From a bacterium (GTDB lineage Bacteria; SZUA-79; Acidulodesulfobacterales; Acidulodesulfobacteraceae): 64,000 bases of DNA. The translations under genes were made by a program, and so were the position numbers. The notes beneath the pieces are model-generated. The model was not told where the DNA came from. It did no database searches and saw only the letters and a program-made list of their open reading frames with translations. Below, one piece after another: positions 1 through 9,455 of this stretch; the first letter of the stretch is position 1; each line of letters begins with the position of its first letter. The stretch covers positions 1-64,000 of the forward strand of contig JAJYHI010000132.1 of assembly GCA_021784835.1 (NCBI GenBank), written 5' to 3'.

Positions 1-444
<444 letters not shown>

Positions 445-501
445 ATAAATTTATTAAGAAATTAACTGATTTTTTTAATGCTTTTTAATGCGTGCTGTTT
501 A

Positions 502-518
502 GTTCTCAAAGACCAATC
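502..518 (-). promoter_or_regulatory. boxA-like antitermination element in the rRNA leader
   Basis: On the minus strand the leader between the promoter and 16S contains GGTCTTTGAGAACT, similar to the boxA elements (CTTTGA-type) that load Nus factors onto rRNA transcripts. It lies about 60 nt upstream of mature 16S. Assignment rests on sequence resemblance and position only. Confidence 0.45.
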
Positions 519-563
519 TTCTATAGCAGGTTTTTTTACTACCTTAACTCGAAGTGTTTAAAC

Positions 564-592
564 AGTATATATAAATGCAAAACTTATGTCAA
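564..592 (-). promoter_or_regulatory. Sigma70-type promoter for the rRNA operon, overlapping the tyrS stop
   Basis: Minus-strand -35 TTGACA (complement of 587-592), a 17-nt spacer and -10 TATACT (complement of 564-569) make a near-consensus promoter pointing at 16S. The TGA stop of tyrS (589-591) lies inside the -35 hexamer, so there is no room for a terminator between tyrS and this promoter. Confidence 0.85.
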
Positions 593-1998
593 GGGTTTTT
601 TTTAATTATTTTATATATTTTTTTCTTGCCTACTTTTAGTATAAATTCATTGGGATTTTGGGGAATTAGATAAGACGCGGCGCTATCTTTACGAAGCTTT
701 ATTTCTATTTCTTTAGGTTCGCTGGCGTCTGCATCGTAATAATTAAAATATAATTTAACGGCGCCCTCTTCGATATGCCTTTTTGCATCGCTATTGCTTG
801 AAACGGCTTTAATCTTATCATGCGTCAGCAAGTATATGCCGTTAATTTTAACAATATAGCAAGGCGCAAGATGACTTGGGATTTCAGGACTTGCAGATTC
901 GCCGCTTATATTGCCGAAATCGGCCGGGCAGGAAACTGCGCTCTCGTTTTCTATAATTTTTCTCCAGTCGCCGGTTTCTAGTTCTATAACGGTTATATCC
1001 TTAGGATTGACTTTTTTTTGATATTTGTCTTCGAAATATTTAACCGCCCTTTCCGCCGCAGTCTTATCCCAATATCTTTCGACGATTTCGGCCGCAAGAC
1101 TTTTCTTTGCATTTATTGGATTTAAGCCTTTATCTAATTCCGCTTTTAATTCCGTTAATTCTTTATTGGAAATAAAACTCAAAAGTTCATAATATTTAAA
1201 CATCATCTCGTCGGATATGGACATTATTTTGCCGTACATTTCGTTCGGTTCGTCGGAAACGCCTATATGGTTGCCGAGAGATTTGCTCATTTTGTTTTTA
1301 CCGTCAAGCCCTTCAAGTAATGGCATAGTCATTATAACCTGTGGGGTTAAACCGGAACTCTTCATTAATTCCCTGCCGACGATAAGATTAAACTTCTGGT
1401 CGTTTCCTCCTATTTCTATGTCGGATTCAAGGAATAAAGAATCGAAACCCTGCAGCAGCGGATAAATAAACTCGTGCATTGCGATAGGCCTGTTGTCTTC
1501 AAATCTTTTCTCGAAATCGTCTTTTTCGAGCATTCTCCTGACCGTGTAGTTGGAAGAAATTTTAATAAATTCGTCTAATTTCATATTCGAGAGCCACCAG
1601 CTGTTAAATAAAATTATCGTTTGTTCAGGCTTTAATACTTTAAATGCCTGACTTCTATAATCTTTGGAATTTCTTAACACATCTTCCCTCGACAGAGGTT
1701 TTCTGGTTTCGGACTTTCCGGTAGGGTCCCCTATCATTGCCGTAAAATCCCCAATGATAAAAAATACGGTATGCCCATATTCCTGAAAAGTCCGCAATTT
1801 ATTTAATAAAACGGTATGCCCCAAATGTATATCGGGAGACGTAGGGTCGAAGCCGGCCTTGATTTTAAGAGGAATATTATTGGCAAGGGAATAAGACAGC
1901 TTTTCATAAAGCTCTTCTTCTTTTATGAGTTCTACGCTTCCTCTTTTGACGGCATCAATTTGTTCGCGGATTTTGCTTTCTATTTCTTTTTTTGCCAC
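589..1998 (-). CDS. tyrS: Tyrosyl-tRNA synthetase
   Basis: Charges tRNA-Tyr with tyrosine in the cytoplasm. The 469-residue protein has the class I signatures: HLGH at residues 58-61 (HIGH motif), the tyrosine-pocket GGNDQ at 197-201 and KMSKS at 236-240. The C-terminal third holds an S4-like RNA-binding region. A poorly conserved segment around residues 350-385, rich in Ser, Pro and Glu, precedes it and makes the protein longer than many TyrRS of about 400-420 residues. Its stop codon sits within the -35 box of the rRNA promoter, so tyrS transcripts may read into the rRNA operon. ymdB lies 72 nt upstream on the same strand. The family call is firm. Confidence 0.97.
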   Translation of the reverse strand: MAKKEIESKIREQIDAVKRGSVELIKEEELYEKLSYSLANNIPLKIKAGFDPTSPDIHLGHTVLLNKLRTFQEYGHTVFFIIGDFTAMIGDPTGKSETRKPLSREDVLRNSKDYRSQAFKVLKPEQTIILFNSWWLSNMKLDEFIKISSNYTVRRMLEKDDFEKRFEDNRPIAMHEFIYPLLQGFDSLFLESDIEIGGNDQKFNLIVGRELMKSSGLTPQVIMTMPLLEGLDGKNKMSKSLGNHIGVSDEPNEMYGKIMSISDEMMFKYYELLSFISNKELTELKAELDKGLNPINAKKSLAAEIVERYWDKTAAERAVKYFEDKYQKKVNPKDITVIELETGDWRKIIENESAVSCPADFGNISGESASPEIPSHLAPCYIVKINGIYLLTHDKIKAVSSNSDAKRHIEEGAVKLYFNYYDADASEPKEIEIKLRKDSAASYLIPQNPNEFILKVGKKKIYKIIKKNP

Positions 1999-2070
1999 TG
2001 TGTTATCCCTGAGTCAATAATGGAACATATTTAAATTTATTAATTTATTTATGATTTAACGATTTATACT

Positions 2071-2871
2071 TTAGTCTTTATCGACGCGGATTTTTTGAAT
2101 GTTTTTACTTAATTTAGTTTTTTTGTCGACGGTAACCGAAACAGCGTTTAAGACTATATTGTTTTCTTCCGGAATAAACTTTTCCGGCATACCCGTCAGA
2201 TATCTTCTGATAGCTATATCCTTATTTGTTCCAAGAACCGAATATTTGGAGCCTACCATTCCGACATCCGTAATATATGCCGTTCCTTTAGGCAGTATCA
2301 TATCGTCATTGGTCTGAACATGAGTATGCGTTCCCAATAACGCAGATATTTCTCCGTCTAAATATAACGCAAGCGCTTCTTTTTCCGATGTCGCTTCTGC
2401 GTGAAAATCTATAATCAGGGCATCGGTTTCGCTGCCGATTTCTTTAATTATATCTTCTGCGACAGTAAAAGGCGATTCTGCAAGACCCTTCATAAAGACT
2501 CTTCCCTCGAGATTTATAACGCCTATCCTTTTTCCGGATTTGGAAAGAAAAATGCCGTATCCTTTTCCCGGCACCGAAGACGGATAATTTGCAGGCCTCA
2601 AAAGTTTAGGCTCCTTATGCATATAAGGAATTATAGTTTTTTGGTCCCATATATGGTTTCCGGTAGTTATAACATCTATGCCCAAAGCAAACAAAAAACC
2701 GGCGATGTCCGGCGTTATCCCCATTCCGTGGGCGGAATTTTCCCCGTTTGCTATAACAAATTCGGGCTTATACATTTCGGTTAATCTTCTTATAAGGGCA
2801 TTAACGGCTAATCTGCCCGGTTTCCCTATAATATCTCCTATGAAAAGAATTCCGATATCGTCATCTTGCAA
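2071..2871 (-). CDS. ymdB: YmdB-family metallophosphoesterase
   Basis: A 266-residue calcineurin-like phosphoesterase of the YmdB (TIGR00282) type; characterised members hydrolyse 2',3'-cyclic nucleotides. Metal-binding motifs are visible: GDIIG with D13, GENSAHG near residues 43-49, GNHIWD near 71-76, DFHAE around 155, and GTHTHVQT around 178. The start overlaps the end of rny by 11 nt, consistent with translational coupling. The rny-ymdB pairing is conserved in many bacteria and implies a link to RNA turnover. Confidence 0.93.
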   Translation of the reverse strand: MQDDDIGILFIGDIIGKPGRLAVNALIRRLTEMYKPEFVIANGENSAHGMGITPDIAGFLFALGIDVITTGNHIWDQKTIIPYMHKEPKLLRPANYPSSVPGKGYGIFLSKSGKRIGVINLEGRVFMKGLAESPFTVAEDIIKEIGSETDALIIDFHAEATSEKEALALYLDGEISALLGTHTHVQTNDDMILPKGTAYITDVGMVGSKYSVLGTNKDIAIRRYLTGMPEKFIPEENNIVLNAVSVTVDKKTKLSKNIQKIRVDKD

Positions 2872-4423
2872 ATTCGGTTGCCCTCGTTTCTCTTATAACG
2901 GTTACTTTTATCTGTCCCGGATATTGAAGGGAAGACTCTATTTTTTTTGCGATATCTTTTGAAAGCACAACGGAATCTTCATCGGATATTTTCTGGCTTT
3001 GAACTATAGCCCTTATTTCCCTTCCAGCTTGAATTACATAACTTTTTGCAACTCCGCTGAAAGAATTGGCAATCGATTCCAGGTCCTCGAGCCGTTTTAC
3101 ATAAGTTTCGAACATCTCTTTTCTTGCGCCGGGTCTGGCTGCGCTCAGGGCATCGGCGGCGGAAACTAAAACCGCCAGTATGCTGTTAGGCTCCTCGTCG
3201 AAATGGTGCGCCGCGATAGCATGTATTACCTTAGGAGATTCGCCGAATTTTTTGGCAAGGTCCGAACCGATGACGGCATGCGACCCTTCCACTTCATGGT
3301 CGACAGCTTTTCCTATATCGTGCAAAAGGCCGGCTCTTTTAGCCTGTTTTACGTTGATATTGAGTTCGGCCGCCATTATGCCGCAAAGAAAAGCAACTTC
3401 TATCGAATGATTATATACGTTCTGGGAATAGCTAGTCCTGTATTTTAGTCTTCCTAAAAGTTTAAGCAGCTCTGGATGAACGCCGTGAATGCCGACATCG
3501 AATGTAGCCTGTTCTCCGGCTTCTTTCATTGTTTGATTGAGCTCTTCTTCCACCTTTCCGACTATCTCCTCGATTCTGGCGGGATGGATTCTGCCGTCCG
3601 CTATTAATCTTTCCAGCGAAAGCTTTGCAATCTCCCTTTTAACGGGATTAAAAGAAGATAAAATAACGGCTTCCGGCGTTTCGTCTATTATAAGGTCTAC
3701 GCCGGTGGCGGCTTCAAGCGCTCTGATATTCCTGCCCTCCCTTCCTATAATTCTGCCTTTCATTTCGTCGCTTGGAAGCTGAACCGAGGATATCGACTTT
3801 TCCGCCACGTAATCGCCTGCATATCTTTGGATAGCGACCGCTATAATTTCTTTTGCTTTTTTATCGGCTATCTCTTTTGTTTCGTCTTCTATTCTTTTTA
3901 TAGCTTTTGCGGACTCATGCTTTGCCTCGTCCATAATCGAATTTATTAAAGTATTCTTTGCTTCCAAAGAAGTCATGCCCGATACGTTTTCCAATTCTAA
4001 AATTTTTTCCTTCAGTTTATCGTCCGCGAGTTTTTCTTTTTCGGCCGCCGTTTTTTCCGACTGCGCCAACATTCTTTCTCTTCTCATAAAATCGTTTTCT
4101 TTCTTTTCTATCAGCGTTATTCTTTTTTCGAGATTATCTTCTTTAACGGATAATCTTTTTTCCAACTGGCTTATTTCCTGTTTCTGTATTCTAATTTCTT
4201 CGTCCGATATCTCTTTTAATCTAATTGCTTCCGATTTAATGCTTAAATTTGCTTCTTTAATAATTTCATCGGCTTTTTTTTCCGCTTCGCTTATAATTCT
4301 TTCGGCTCTGGAAGAAGCGCTGTTCAAAGAATTTTTATCTATAATATATTTAATAAAAAAACCGGCAGAAAGAAACGCGGCAGCAATAATAATTATAATG
4401 CCCGCCAAAAAATATTCCGTCAT
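2861..4423 (-). CDS. rny: Ribonuclease Y
   Basis: Membrane-anchored endoribonuclease that starts mRNA decay. The 520-residue protein has the standard order: an N-terminal membrane helix (residues about 5-28), a long charged coiled coil (about 35-200), a KH RNA-binding domain with [10 protein letters not shown] at 223-232, and an HD hydrolase domain with H339 and the H368-D369 pair followed by IGKA. Length matches the family. The downstream ymdB overlaps it. RNase Y is patchily distributed among diderms, so its presence is mildly informative about lineage. Confidence 0.96.
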   Translation of the reverse strand: MTEYFLAGIIIIIAAAFLSAGFFIKYIIDKNSLNSASSRAERIISEAEKKADEIIKEANLSIKSEAIRLKEISDEEIRIQKQEISQLEKRLSVKEDNLEKRITLIEKKENDFMRRERMLAQSEKTAAEKEKLADDKLKEKILELENVSGMTSLEAKNTLINSIMDEAKHESAKAIKRIEDETKEIADKKAKEIIAVAIQRYAGDYVAEKSISSVQLPSDEMKGRIIGREGRNIRALEAATGVDLIIDETPEAVILSSFNPVKREIAKLSLERLIADGRIHPARIEEIVGKVEEELNQTMKEAGEQATFDVGIHGVHPELLKLLGRLKYRTSYSQNVYNHSIEVAFLCGIMAAELNINVKQAKRAGLLHDIGKAVDHEVEGSHAVIGSDLAKKFGESPKVIHAIAAHHFDEEPNSILAVLVSAADALSAARPGARKEMFETYVKRLEDLESIANSFSGVAKSYVIQAGREIRAIVQSQKISDEDSVVLSKDIAKKIESSLQYPGQIKVTVIRETRATEFAR

Positions 4424-4449
4424 TAATATCTCCTCATCTTAATCAAGAT

Positions 4450-5025
4450 TCATTCTAAATTGTTTACTTTACGCATCCCGTTTTCGGTAAGTATATAATT
4501 CATTTTAACGTCATAATCTTTCATTTCTATAACATCGCGGGAAATTAATTGAAATTCGTAACATACGCCTATAAATAAAGGGCGGCTTATATCCGCCAGA
4601 GCTTTATCGAAATATCCCCTGCCGTAACCGACTCTGTTTCCGGTTAGGTCGAAAGCCAGTCCGGGAATAAAAAAAGCTTCGATGTCGTTTTTATTTATAG
4701 AATATCCGTCTTTAGGACAGGATATCCCGAAAAAATCTTTCCTCATTGAATCGATATCTTCAAATTTATTGTAATAAATATCGTCAGCATTTGCGCATAC
4801 CGGCAAAAAAATATCGATATTTTTCCCCTTATTCAATTCGATAATATATTCCATTCTTACCTCGTTTTTTATGCTCATATAGATTGCGATGTTTTTAAAG
4901 GAATTATCCATTGCATAACCGTAAGCAATTCCGGCGATCTTTAAGCTAGAGGCTTTTATAAAAGATTCGTTTAAATTGTTTCGTTTATCTGCCATTAAAT
5001 TTCGTATTACGTTTTTTTTAAGCAT
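4450..5025 (-). CDS. fau: 5-formyltetrahydrofolate cyclo-ligase
   Basis: Converts 5-formyl-THF to 5,10-methenyl-THF with ATP. The 191-residue protein carries the C-terminal signature PGLAFD (121-126) followed by GYGRGYFD (133-140), and a basic N-terminus typical of the family. Upstream on the same strand lie a 6S RNA and zapA; zapA-6S-fau is a well-known arrangement, which supports both the protein and RNA calls. rny begins 26 nt beyond its stop. Confidence 0.92.
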   Translation of the reverse strand: MLKKNVIRNLMADKRNNLNESFIKASSLKIAGIAYGYAMDNSFKNIAIYMSIKNEVRMEYIIELNKGKNIDIFLPVCANADDIYYNKFEDIDSMRKDFFGISCPKDGYSINKNDIEAFFIPGLAFDLTGNRVGYGRGYFDKALADISRPLFIGVCYEFQLISRDVIEMKDYDVKMNYILTENGMRKVNNLE

Positions 5026-5121
5026 ATTTTTATCGGTTCTTTTTTGCCGGGAAAGATAAAAGGAGTAAGCGCAATAAATGCAAGCGGAATTAAATTTTAA
5101 ACGAAGCGAAAAATTATAATA

Positions 5122-5312
5122 TGCAAAAACCCCGCTTGTGCCGAAAGAGTTCTAAAATTGGACCTATTAAAAATAGGTGGTAACCGTATACCGATTGAAG
5201 CAAGAATCTAAGTTTCCTAAGTTTCTTTGCCATAGGGCAGTGACAATTCCATTCTATCCAACTGTTGGGTCAATTTTAAAAACCCGGTATCGAACACTGC
5301 AGGGTTTTTGCA
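5122..5312 (-). ncRNA. ssrS: 6S RNA
   Basis: The roughly 190-nt segment between zapA and fau has ends that pair with each other: on the minus strand GCAAAAACCC.GC (complement of about 5299-5311) pairs with GC.GGGGTTTTTGC (complement of about 5123-5135). That is the closing stem expected of 6S RNA, a mimic of an open promoter that binds the housekeeping RNA polymerase. The centre is purine/pyrimidine-rich and could form the required internal bubble. No ORF fits here. The call rests on context (zapA-ssrS-fau) plus the closing stem; ends are approximate. Confidence 0.8.
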
Positions 5313-5330
5313 AAATAAGTTATGCCGCAT

Positions 5331-5609
5331 CTACGAAGATTTAGCTATATAATTATAAATATTATTAACTTTATCTAAAACCCTTTTACTTTCATTATTA
5401 ACTTCCATTTTATCCGACATAAAATCATCCGCTATATTGAGCGCCGTTAAAACTGCGACATTAAAAGAATCTACGGACTTAGTTCCTTTTACCACCTGTT
5501 CAGCTTTGGCGTTAACGAACGATGCAAGCTGTTCTAAATATTTCTTGTTCTTATCGCTGTTTATGATAAACTTGTGATTTAAAATCACAAGTTCGACAAG
5601 CTCGCTCAT
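5331..5609 (-). CDS. zapA: Cell division protein ZapA
   Basis: Small FtsZ-associated protein that bundles protofilaments at the division ring. The 92 residues show the ZapA pattern: an N-terminal segment (VELVILNHKFIINSD), then a helix with the conserved AL-N-IADD stretch around residues 55-63 and a C-terminal coiled coil. It overlaps the upstream coiled-coil gene by 4 nt (ATGA) and precedes 6S RNA, as in other bacteria. Confidence 0.88.
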   Translation of the reverse strand: MSELVELVILNHKFIINSDKNKKYLEQLASFVNAKAEQVVKGTKSVDSFNVAVLTALNIADDFMSDKMEVNNESKRVLDKVNNIYNYIAKSS

Positions 5610-5830
5610 AATTGTATCGTTTCTAAGCTATTTAATATACCGTCTATTTTTTTTATTATCGCTTCATTATCGGCTTCATTTTGAGAAATTTTATTTTTTA
5701 ACTCCTCGATCTCTTCATCTTTGGCTTTAACCTCCATTAAAAGTTTATCCCTTTCCGTTTTTATCTTTTCAAACGATTCTTTTATTAAAATAACTCTTTC
5801 TTCTATAATGCCGAGATTATTTATATCCAT
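5606..5830 (-). CDS. Small coiled-coil protein, ZapB-like
   Basis: A predicted 74-residue protein that is almost entirely a charged coiled coil (heptads through EKIKTERDKLLMEVKAKDEE). Its 4-nt overlap with zapA suggests a divisome role similar to ZapB, but sequence alone does not prove this. An in-frame ATG at 5860 would add 10 residues. The ATG at 5830 is preferred because TAGGA lies 9 nt upstream of it, while the upstream ATG lacks a clear ribosome-binding site. Confidence 0.7.
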   Translation of the reverse strand: MDINNLGIIEERVILIKESFEKIKTERDKLLMEVKAKDEEIEELKNKISQNEADNEAIIKKIDGILNSLETIQL

Positions 5831-5904
5831 TTTTTGAGTTCCTAAAAATAATTCATTCATACGTTTAATCGATTATTTATTTATATATTGTATTATATTT
5901 CATA

Positions 5905-6642
5905 TTAAGCCGAAGTATAAAGATGGGCATAAGGCCTCGCGCTCGACGGCACAATTTTGTAAAAAGGCTTGCCGGTAATTTCTTCTAAGGGAATATTAAA
6001 ACTATCGGCATATTCGGTCAGATACTTTTTTAAAAAGAGAGCGTCTTTCCCGTCTGCTTCATAAAGTTCCACATCTTTTGAATACTTGGAAAAATCGATT
6101 TTTTTTCTTAAGAATATGGCGCCTCCGTGCATGCCGGAAGCAAAATATTCGCTGTCGAATTCGTCGGAATCGTTAAGCCCTAATAATACTATTACTCCTC
6201 CGGCCATATATTCAGCAAAAAAACTGCCGACTTTTCCCCCTATAATAATAACCGGAAGCTGCTCGTTATAACCTTTCATATGAATCCCTACCCTGTAACC
6301 CGCATTGCCCAGAATATAAATTCTGCCTCCTCTCATACCGTAGCCTACGACATCCCCCGCATCGCCTTTTATTAATATTTTGCCGGAGTTCATGGTATTG
6401 CCGGCATTATCCTGCGCATTGTTATTTACTATTATGGTCGGCCCGTCCATAAAAGCCCCAAGATCGTTTCCGGGGATGCCGTTTATGTTGATAACGACAT
6501 CGTCGCATTTTATTCCGTCCCCTATATAATATTGTCCGTTGACGTTTTCAAGAAAAAATTTTTTAATTCCTTTTCCTATTCCATCTCTTATCAACCGGTT
6601 AAGCTCTTTGTAGTGCATGCCGCCGGCATCTATCGTCATCAT
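5905..6642 (-). CDS. Glutamate synthase GXGXG-domain subunit (archaeal-type, GltB C-terminal domain)
   Basis: This 245-residue protein corresponds to the C-terminal beta-helix of the glutamate synthase large chain, here as a separate polypeptide. It shows the repeated glycine pattern of the GXGXG domain (GDAGDVVGYGMRGGRIYI, then GGKVGSFFAEYMAGGVIVLLG). In fused enzymes this domain is structural and helps position the ammonia tunnel. It is the last gene of a four-gene unit, 64 nt after the FMN-domain gene. AAAGGAG lies upstream of two adjacent ATGs (6642 or 6639). Confidence 0.9.
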   Translation of the reverse strand: MMTIDAGGMHYKELNRLIRDGIGKGIKKFFLENVNGQYYIGDGIKCDDVVININGIPGNDLGAFMDGPTIIVNNNAQDNAGNTMNSGKILIKGDAGDVVGYGMRGGRIYILGNAGYRVGIHMKGYNEQLPVIIIGGKVGSFFAEYMAGGVIVLLGLNDSDEFDSEYFASGMHGGAIFLRKKIDFSKYSKDVELYEADGKDALFLKKYLTEYADSFNIPLEEITGKPFYKIVPSSARPYAHLYTSA

Positions 6643-6706
6643 TTCTTTATCGGCTCTCCTTTCGTTTTTTAACTATATCTGCGCAATAATCTATTTTCAG
6701 TATTTA

Positions 6707-8227
6707 TTATAATCCCGCATGCTTAATTCCAAGAGCTTTGAGTTCGGAATCCGTCAATTCGACGCCTCTTAACCTTTCCCTCGAACCTCTTAAACTTTCG
6801 ATGGAATTAACTCCCATTGCTCCCAGCACTTCTTGGATTTCATGGCTCCATGCGGAAATAAGGTTATACAGCCTCTCTCCGTAAACTTCGGGGTCGAGCC
6901 TTCTTACAAGCTCAGGTCTTTGCGTAGTAATGCCCCAGCTGCAATTTCCGGTATTGCACTTTCCGCAGACGTGGCATCCCATAACTACGAGGGCGGCGGT
7001 CCCTATGGCGACGGCGTCCGCTCCGAGAGCAATGGCTTTTACGGCATCCGCGCTCGACCTTATACTTCCAGCCGCGATAATCGAAGCCTCATTTCTGATT
7101 CCTTCGTCTCTGAGCCTTTCATCGACCTGCGCAAGGGCAAGTTCTATGGGTATTCCAACATGGTCTTTAATTATATTGGGGGCGGCTCCCGTTCCGCCGG
7201 TATATCCATCTATGTAAACAATGTCCGCGCCTGCCCGGACGATTCCGCTTACGATAGCCGCAATATTATGTACAGCGGCTACCTTAACGGATACCGGTTT
7301 CGAGTAATCCGTAGCTTCTTTAATGGCAAAGATAAGCTGCCTTAAATCTTCTATGGAATAAATATCGTGATGTGGAGCGGGGGAAATTGCATCCGTTCCG
7401 ACCGGAATCATTCTGGTTTTAGAAATATCAATGCCTATTTTTTCGCCGGGAAGGTGGCCGCCTATCCCGGGTTTTGCGCCCTGTCCTATTTTTATTTCTA
7501 CCGCAACGCCGCTGTTCAGATAGTCGCTATGAACTCCGAATCTTCCCGAAGCAACCTGGACTATAATGTTTTTGCCGAACGGCACTAAATCGTCGTGCAA
7601 TCCGCCTTCCCCGGTATTCATAACGATGCCCAGCGCTCTTGCGGCCAGCGCCATGGCTTTCTGTGCGTTAAGGGAGATAGAGCCGTAAGACATAGCCCCA
7701 AAAACAAAAGGCGTTTGCAATTCTATTTGAGGAGGCATCTTAGTCTTTAAAAACGGTTCGCCGTTTCCGTCAAAATCAAGTTCTAATTTTGACGGCTTTT
7801 TGCCTAAATAAGTCCTTAATTCCATAGGCTCGCGCAAAGGGTCTATCGAAGGATTGGTAACCTGGCACGCGTCCAATAAAATATGGTCGAAATATTTTTT
7901 ATATTTGAAGGTCGTTCCCATACCGGATATTACTATGCCGCCCGTTTCAGACTGCCTCCAGATATTTTTTATAAGGCTTTCTTTCCAGTTTGCATTTTCC
8001 CTGATAACGGTAGGATTTTTCACTATCGAAATTGCGCCTTCCGGACAATACGTATAGCACCTGCCGCAGGCGACGCATTTAGCGTGGTCAGAGATTATCT
8101 TGTCTCCGCCGAAACTGTATGTGCCCCATCCGCAATTTTGAATGCACCTTTTGCATCTGACGCATTTGTTATTGTCTATAAGGGCTAAATATTCGGATTG
8201 TATATTTGAAAAAGAAGATTTTGTCAT
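6707..8227 (-). CDS. gltB: Glutamate synthase FMN/iron-sulfur domain subunit with N-terminal ferredoxin domain (archaeal-type)
   Basis: Central catalytic subunit that reduces the 2-iminoglutarate formed from 2-oxoglutarate and ammonia. The N-terminus has two [4Fe-4S] motifs (CVRCKRC.QNC near residue 18 and CVACGRCYTYCP near 51). An FMN-binding TIM barrel follows, with typical segments such as GEGGLHDDL, IGQGAKPGIGGHLPG and a late Cys cluster GCHVCGKCNTGNC that would hold the 3Fe-4S centre. The ferredoxin domain fused to the FMN domain, with the other domains encoded separately, is the archaeal-type layout and implies ferredoxin-like electron input; no gltD-like gene is adjacent. Start overlaps the upstream gene by 4 nt. 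Confidence 0.94.
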   Translation of the reverse strand: MTKSSFSNIQSEYLALIDNNKCVRCKRCIQNCGWGTYSFGGDKIISDHAKCVACGRCYTYCPEGAISIVKNPTVIRENANWKESLIKNIWRQSETGGIVISGMGTTFKYKKYFDHILLDACQVTNPSIDPLREPMELRTYLGKKPSKLELDFDGNGEPFLKTKMPPQIELQTPFVFGAMSYGSISLNAQKAMALAARALGIVMNTGEGGLHDDLVPFGKNIIVQVASGRFGVHSDYLNSGVAVEIKIGQGAKPGIGGHLPGEKIGIDISKTRMIPVGTDAISPAPHHDIYSIEDLRQLIFAIKEATDYSKPVSVKVAAVHNIAAIVSGIVRAGADIVYIDGYTGGTGAAPNIIKDHVGIPIELALAQVDERLRDEGIRNEASIIAAGSIRSSADAVKAIALGADAVAIGTAALVVMGCHVCGKCNTGNCSWGITTQRPELVRRLDPEVYGERLYNLISAWSHEIQEVLGAMGVNSIESLRGSRERLRGVELTDSELKALGIKHAGL

Positions 8228-9357
8228 AGGCCGACTAACCCCCTATTCTGCATTACCGGTTCTTCGAACTCTACCATTACCGGTTCTCCCGCTTTTGGCG
8301 ACCATACCCGGTCAGGAGAGGGACATACCGCACTTATAGCGGCTTCTTCGGATGCTACATAGGTAAAATCACCCGCGGTAGCGGCGACGAGGGGCCTTAG
8401 CTTAATTCTATCGTTCATGGCAACCATGCCGTTAGAATATCCGAATACGATAGCAAAAGGTCCGTTTAGAAGGGCGCTGCCGTATATCTGCCTTAATGCG
8501 GTCAGCAATTCTTTTTGAACCCTGTCCATTTTGTCTATTTTATTGTAAAAGGGCGAGGCAAGGACGGTTAAGGCTAACCGAATGGGAATGCCGTGTTTTC
8601 TGACGAGAAGGTCTAAGATATAGGTTATGGCTTCGGTATCCGTCTTAAGGGAAAGATTATATTTGTACATTTCAAGATACCGTTTATTTATGCCGTAAGA
8701 AGATATTTCTCCGTTGTGCACGATAGACCAGTCCAATAAAGTAAAGGGATGCGCGCCCCCCCACCACCCCGGCGTATTGGTCGGAAAACGGTTATGGGCC
8801 GTCCACATATAGCCTTCTATTTCTTCCAATTTGTAAAAATCGGCAATATCTTCCGGATAACCGACTCCTTTAAACGCGCCCATATTTTTTCCGCTTGAAA
8901 AAACATAAGCGCCGTCATAGTGCTGATTGACGAGCATAACGCTGTTGACTACAAAATCGTCGTCCCCAAGCTCGCGAAAAAGTTTATCCTGCCTGTCCGA
9001 TTTAGGCTTTAGAAAATAACGGTGAAGATATGGATGGTCGTATATCTTGGCCGTCCTGAACGTGGGTATGGGCTCTTCTTTTTCTATAATAAAATTGTTA
9101 TTAAGATATCCTTCGACGTCTTTTTTGGCGGAAAGATTATCGTACATTATATGGAATGCGTATAATTCGGCATATTCCGGATAATTGCCGTAAACGGCAA
9201 ATCCTCCGCCCAAGCCGTTTCCCCTGTCATGCTCTACGGATATGCTTTTTTTTATATCGCTTCCGTTTGTCCTGACCTTTTTTGCGTTAATAATTCCGAC
9301 AAGCCCGCAGCCAGAAATATCCCTTTCAAGATTAAATTTGTTTTTGATATTAAGCAC
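8224..9357 (-). CDS. Glutamate synthase glutaminase subunit (class II amidotransferase domain)
   Basis: A 377-residue class II glutamine amidotransferase matching the N-terminal domain of glutamate synthase. It releases ammonia from glutamine for the FMN subunit. The nucleophile should be an N-terminal Cys; the candidate is C17 in DISGCGLVGII, so a 16-residue propeptide would have to be removed. Further conserved segments are AHNRFPTNTPGWWGGAHPF and the WSIVHNGEISSYG region (about residue 210-230). The 4-nt overlap with the FMN subunit suggests translational coupling. Confidence 0.92.
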   Translation of the reverse strand: MLNIKNKFNLERDISGCGLVGIINAKKVRTNGSDIKKSISVEHDRGNGLGGGFAVYGNYPEYAELYAFHIMYDNLSAKKDVEGYLNNNFIIEKEEPIPTFRTAKIYDHPYLHRYFLKPKSDRQDKLFRELGDDDFVVNSVMLVNQHYDGAYVFSSGKNMGAFKGVGYPEDIADFYKLEEIEGYMWTAHNRFPTNTPGWWGGAHPFTLLDWSIVHNGEISSYGINKRYLEMYKYNLSLKTDTEAITYILDLLVRKHGIPIRLALTVLASPFYNKIDKMDRVQKELLTALRQIYGSALLNGPFAIVFGYSNGMVAMNDRIKLRPLVAATAGDFTYVASEEAAISAVCPSPDRVWSPKAGEPVMVEFEEPVMQNRGLVGL

Positions 9358-9455
9358 TTTAATCCTCTATTTTTTTTATAAAATTATGCGTTATCGTTAG
9401 TTTGAATATAACATAAATATATATTTTTAACAATATTTTGCAAGCGAAATTTAAC

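Noticed and set aside
2401..2784. Longer antisense ORFs such as this one, 6833-7345, 14173-14658 and 33891-34502
   Set aside because: Each lies opposite a firmly identified gene and has low-complexity or unlike-protein composition.
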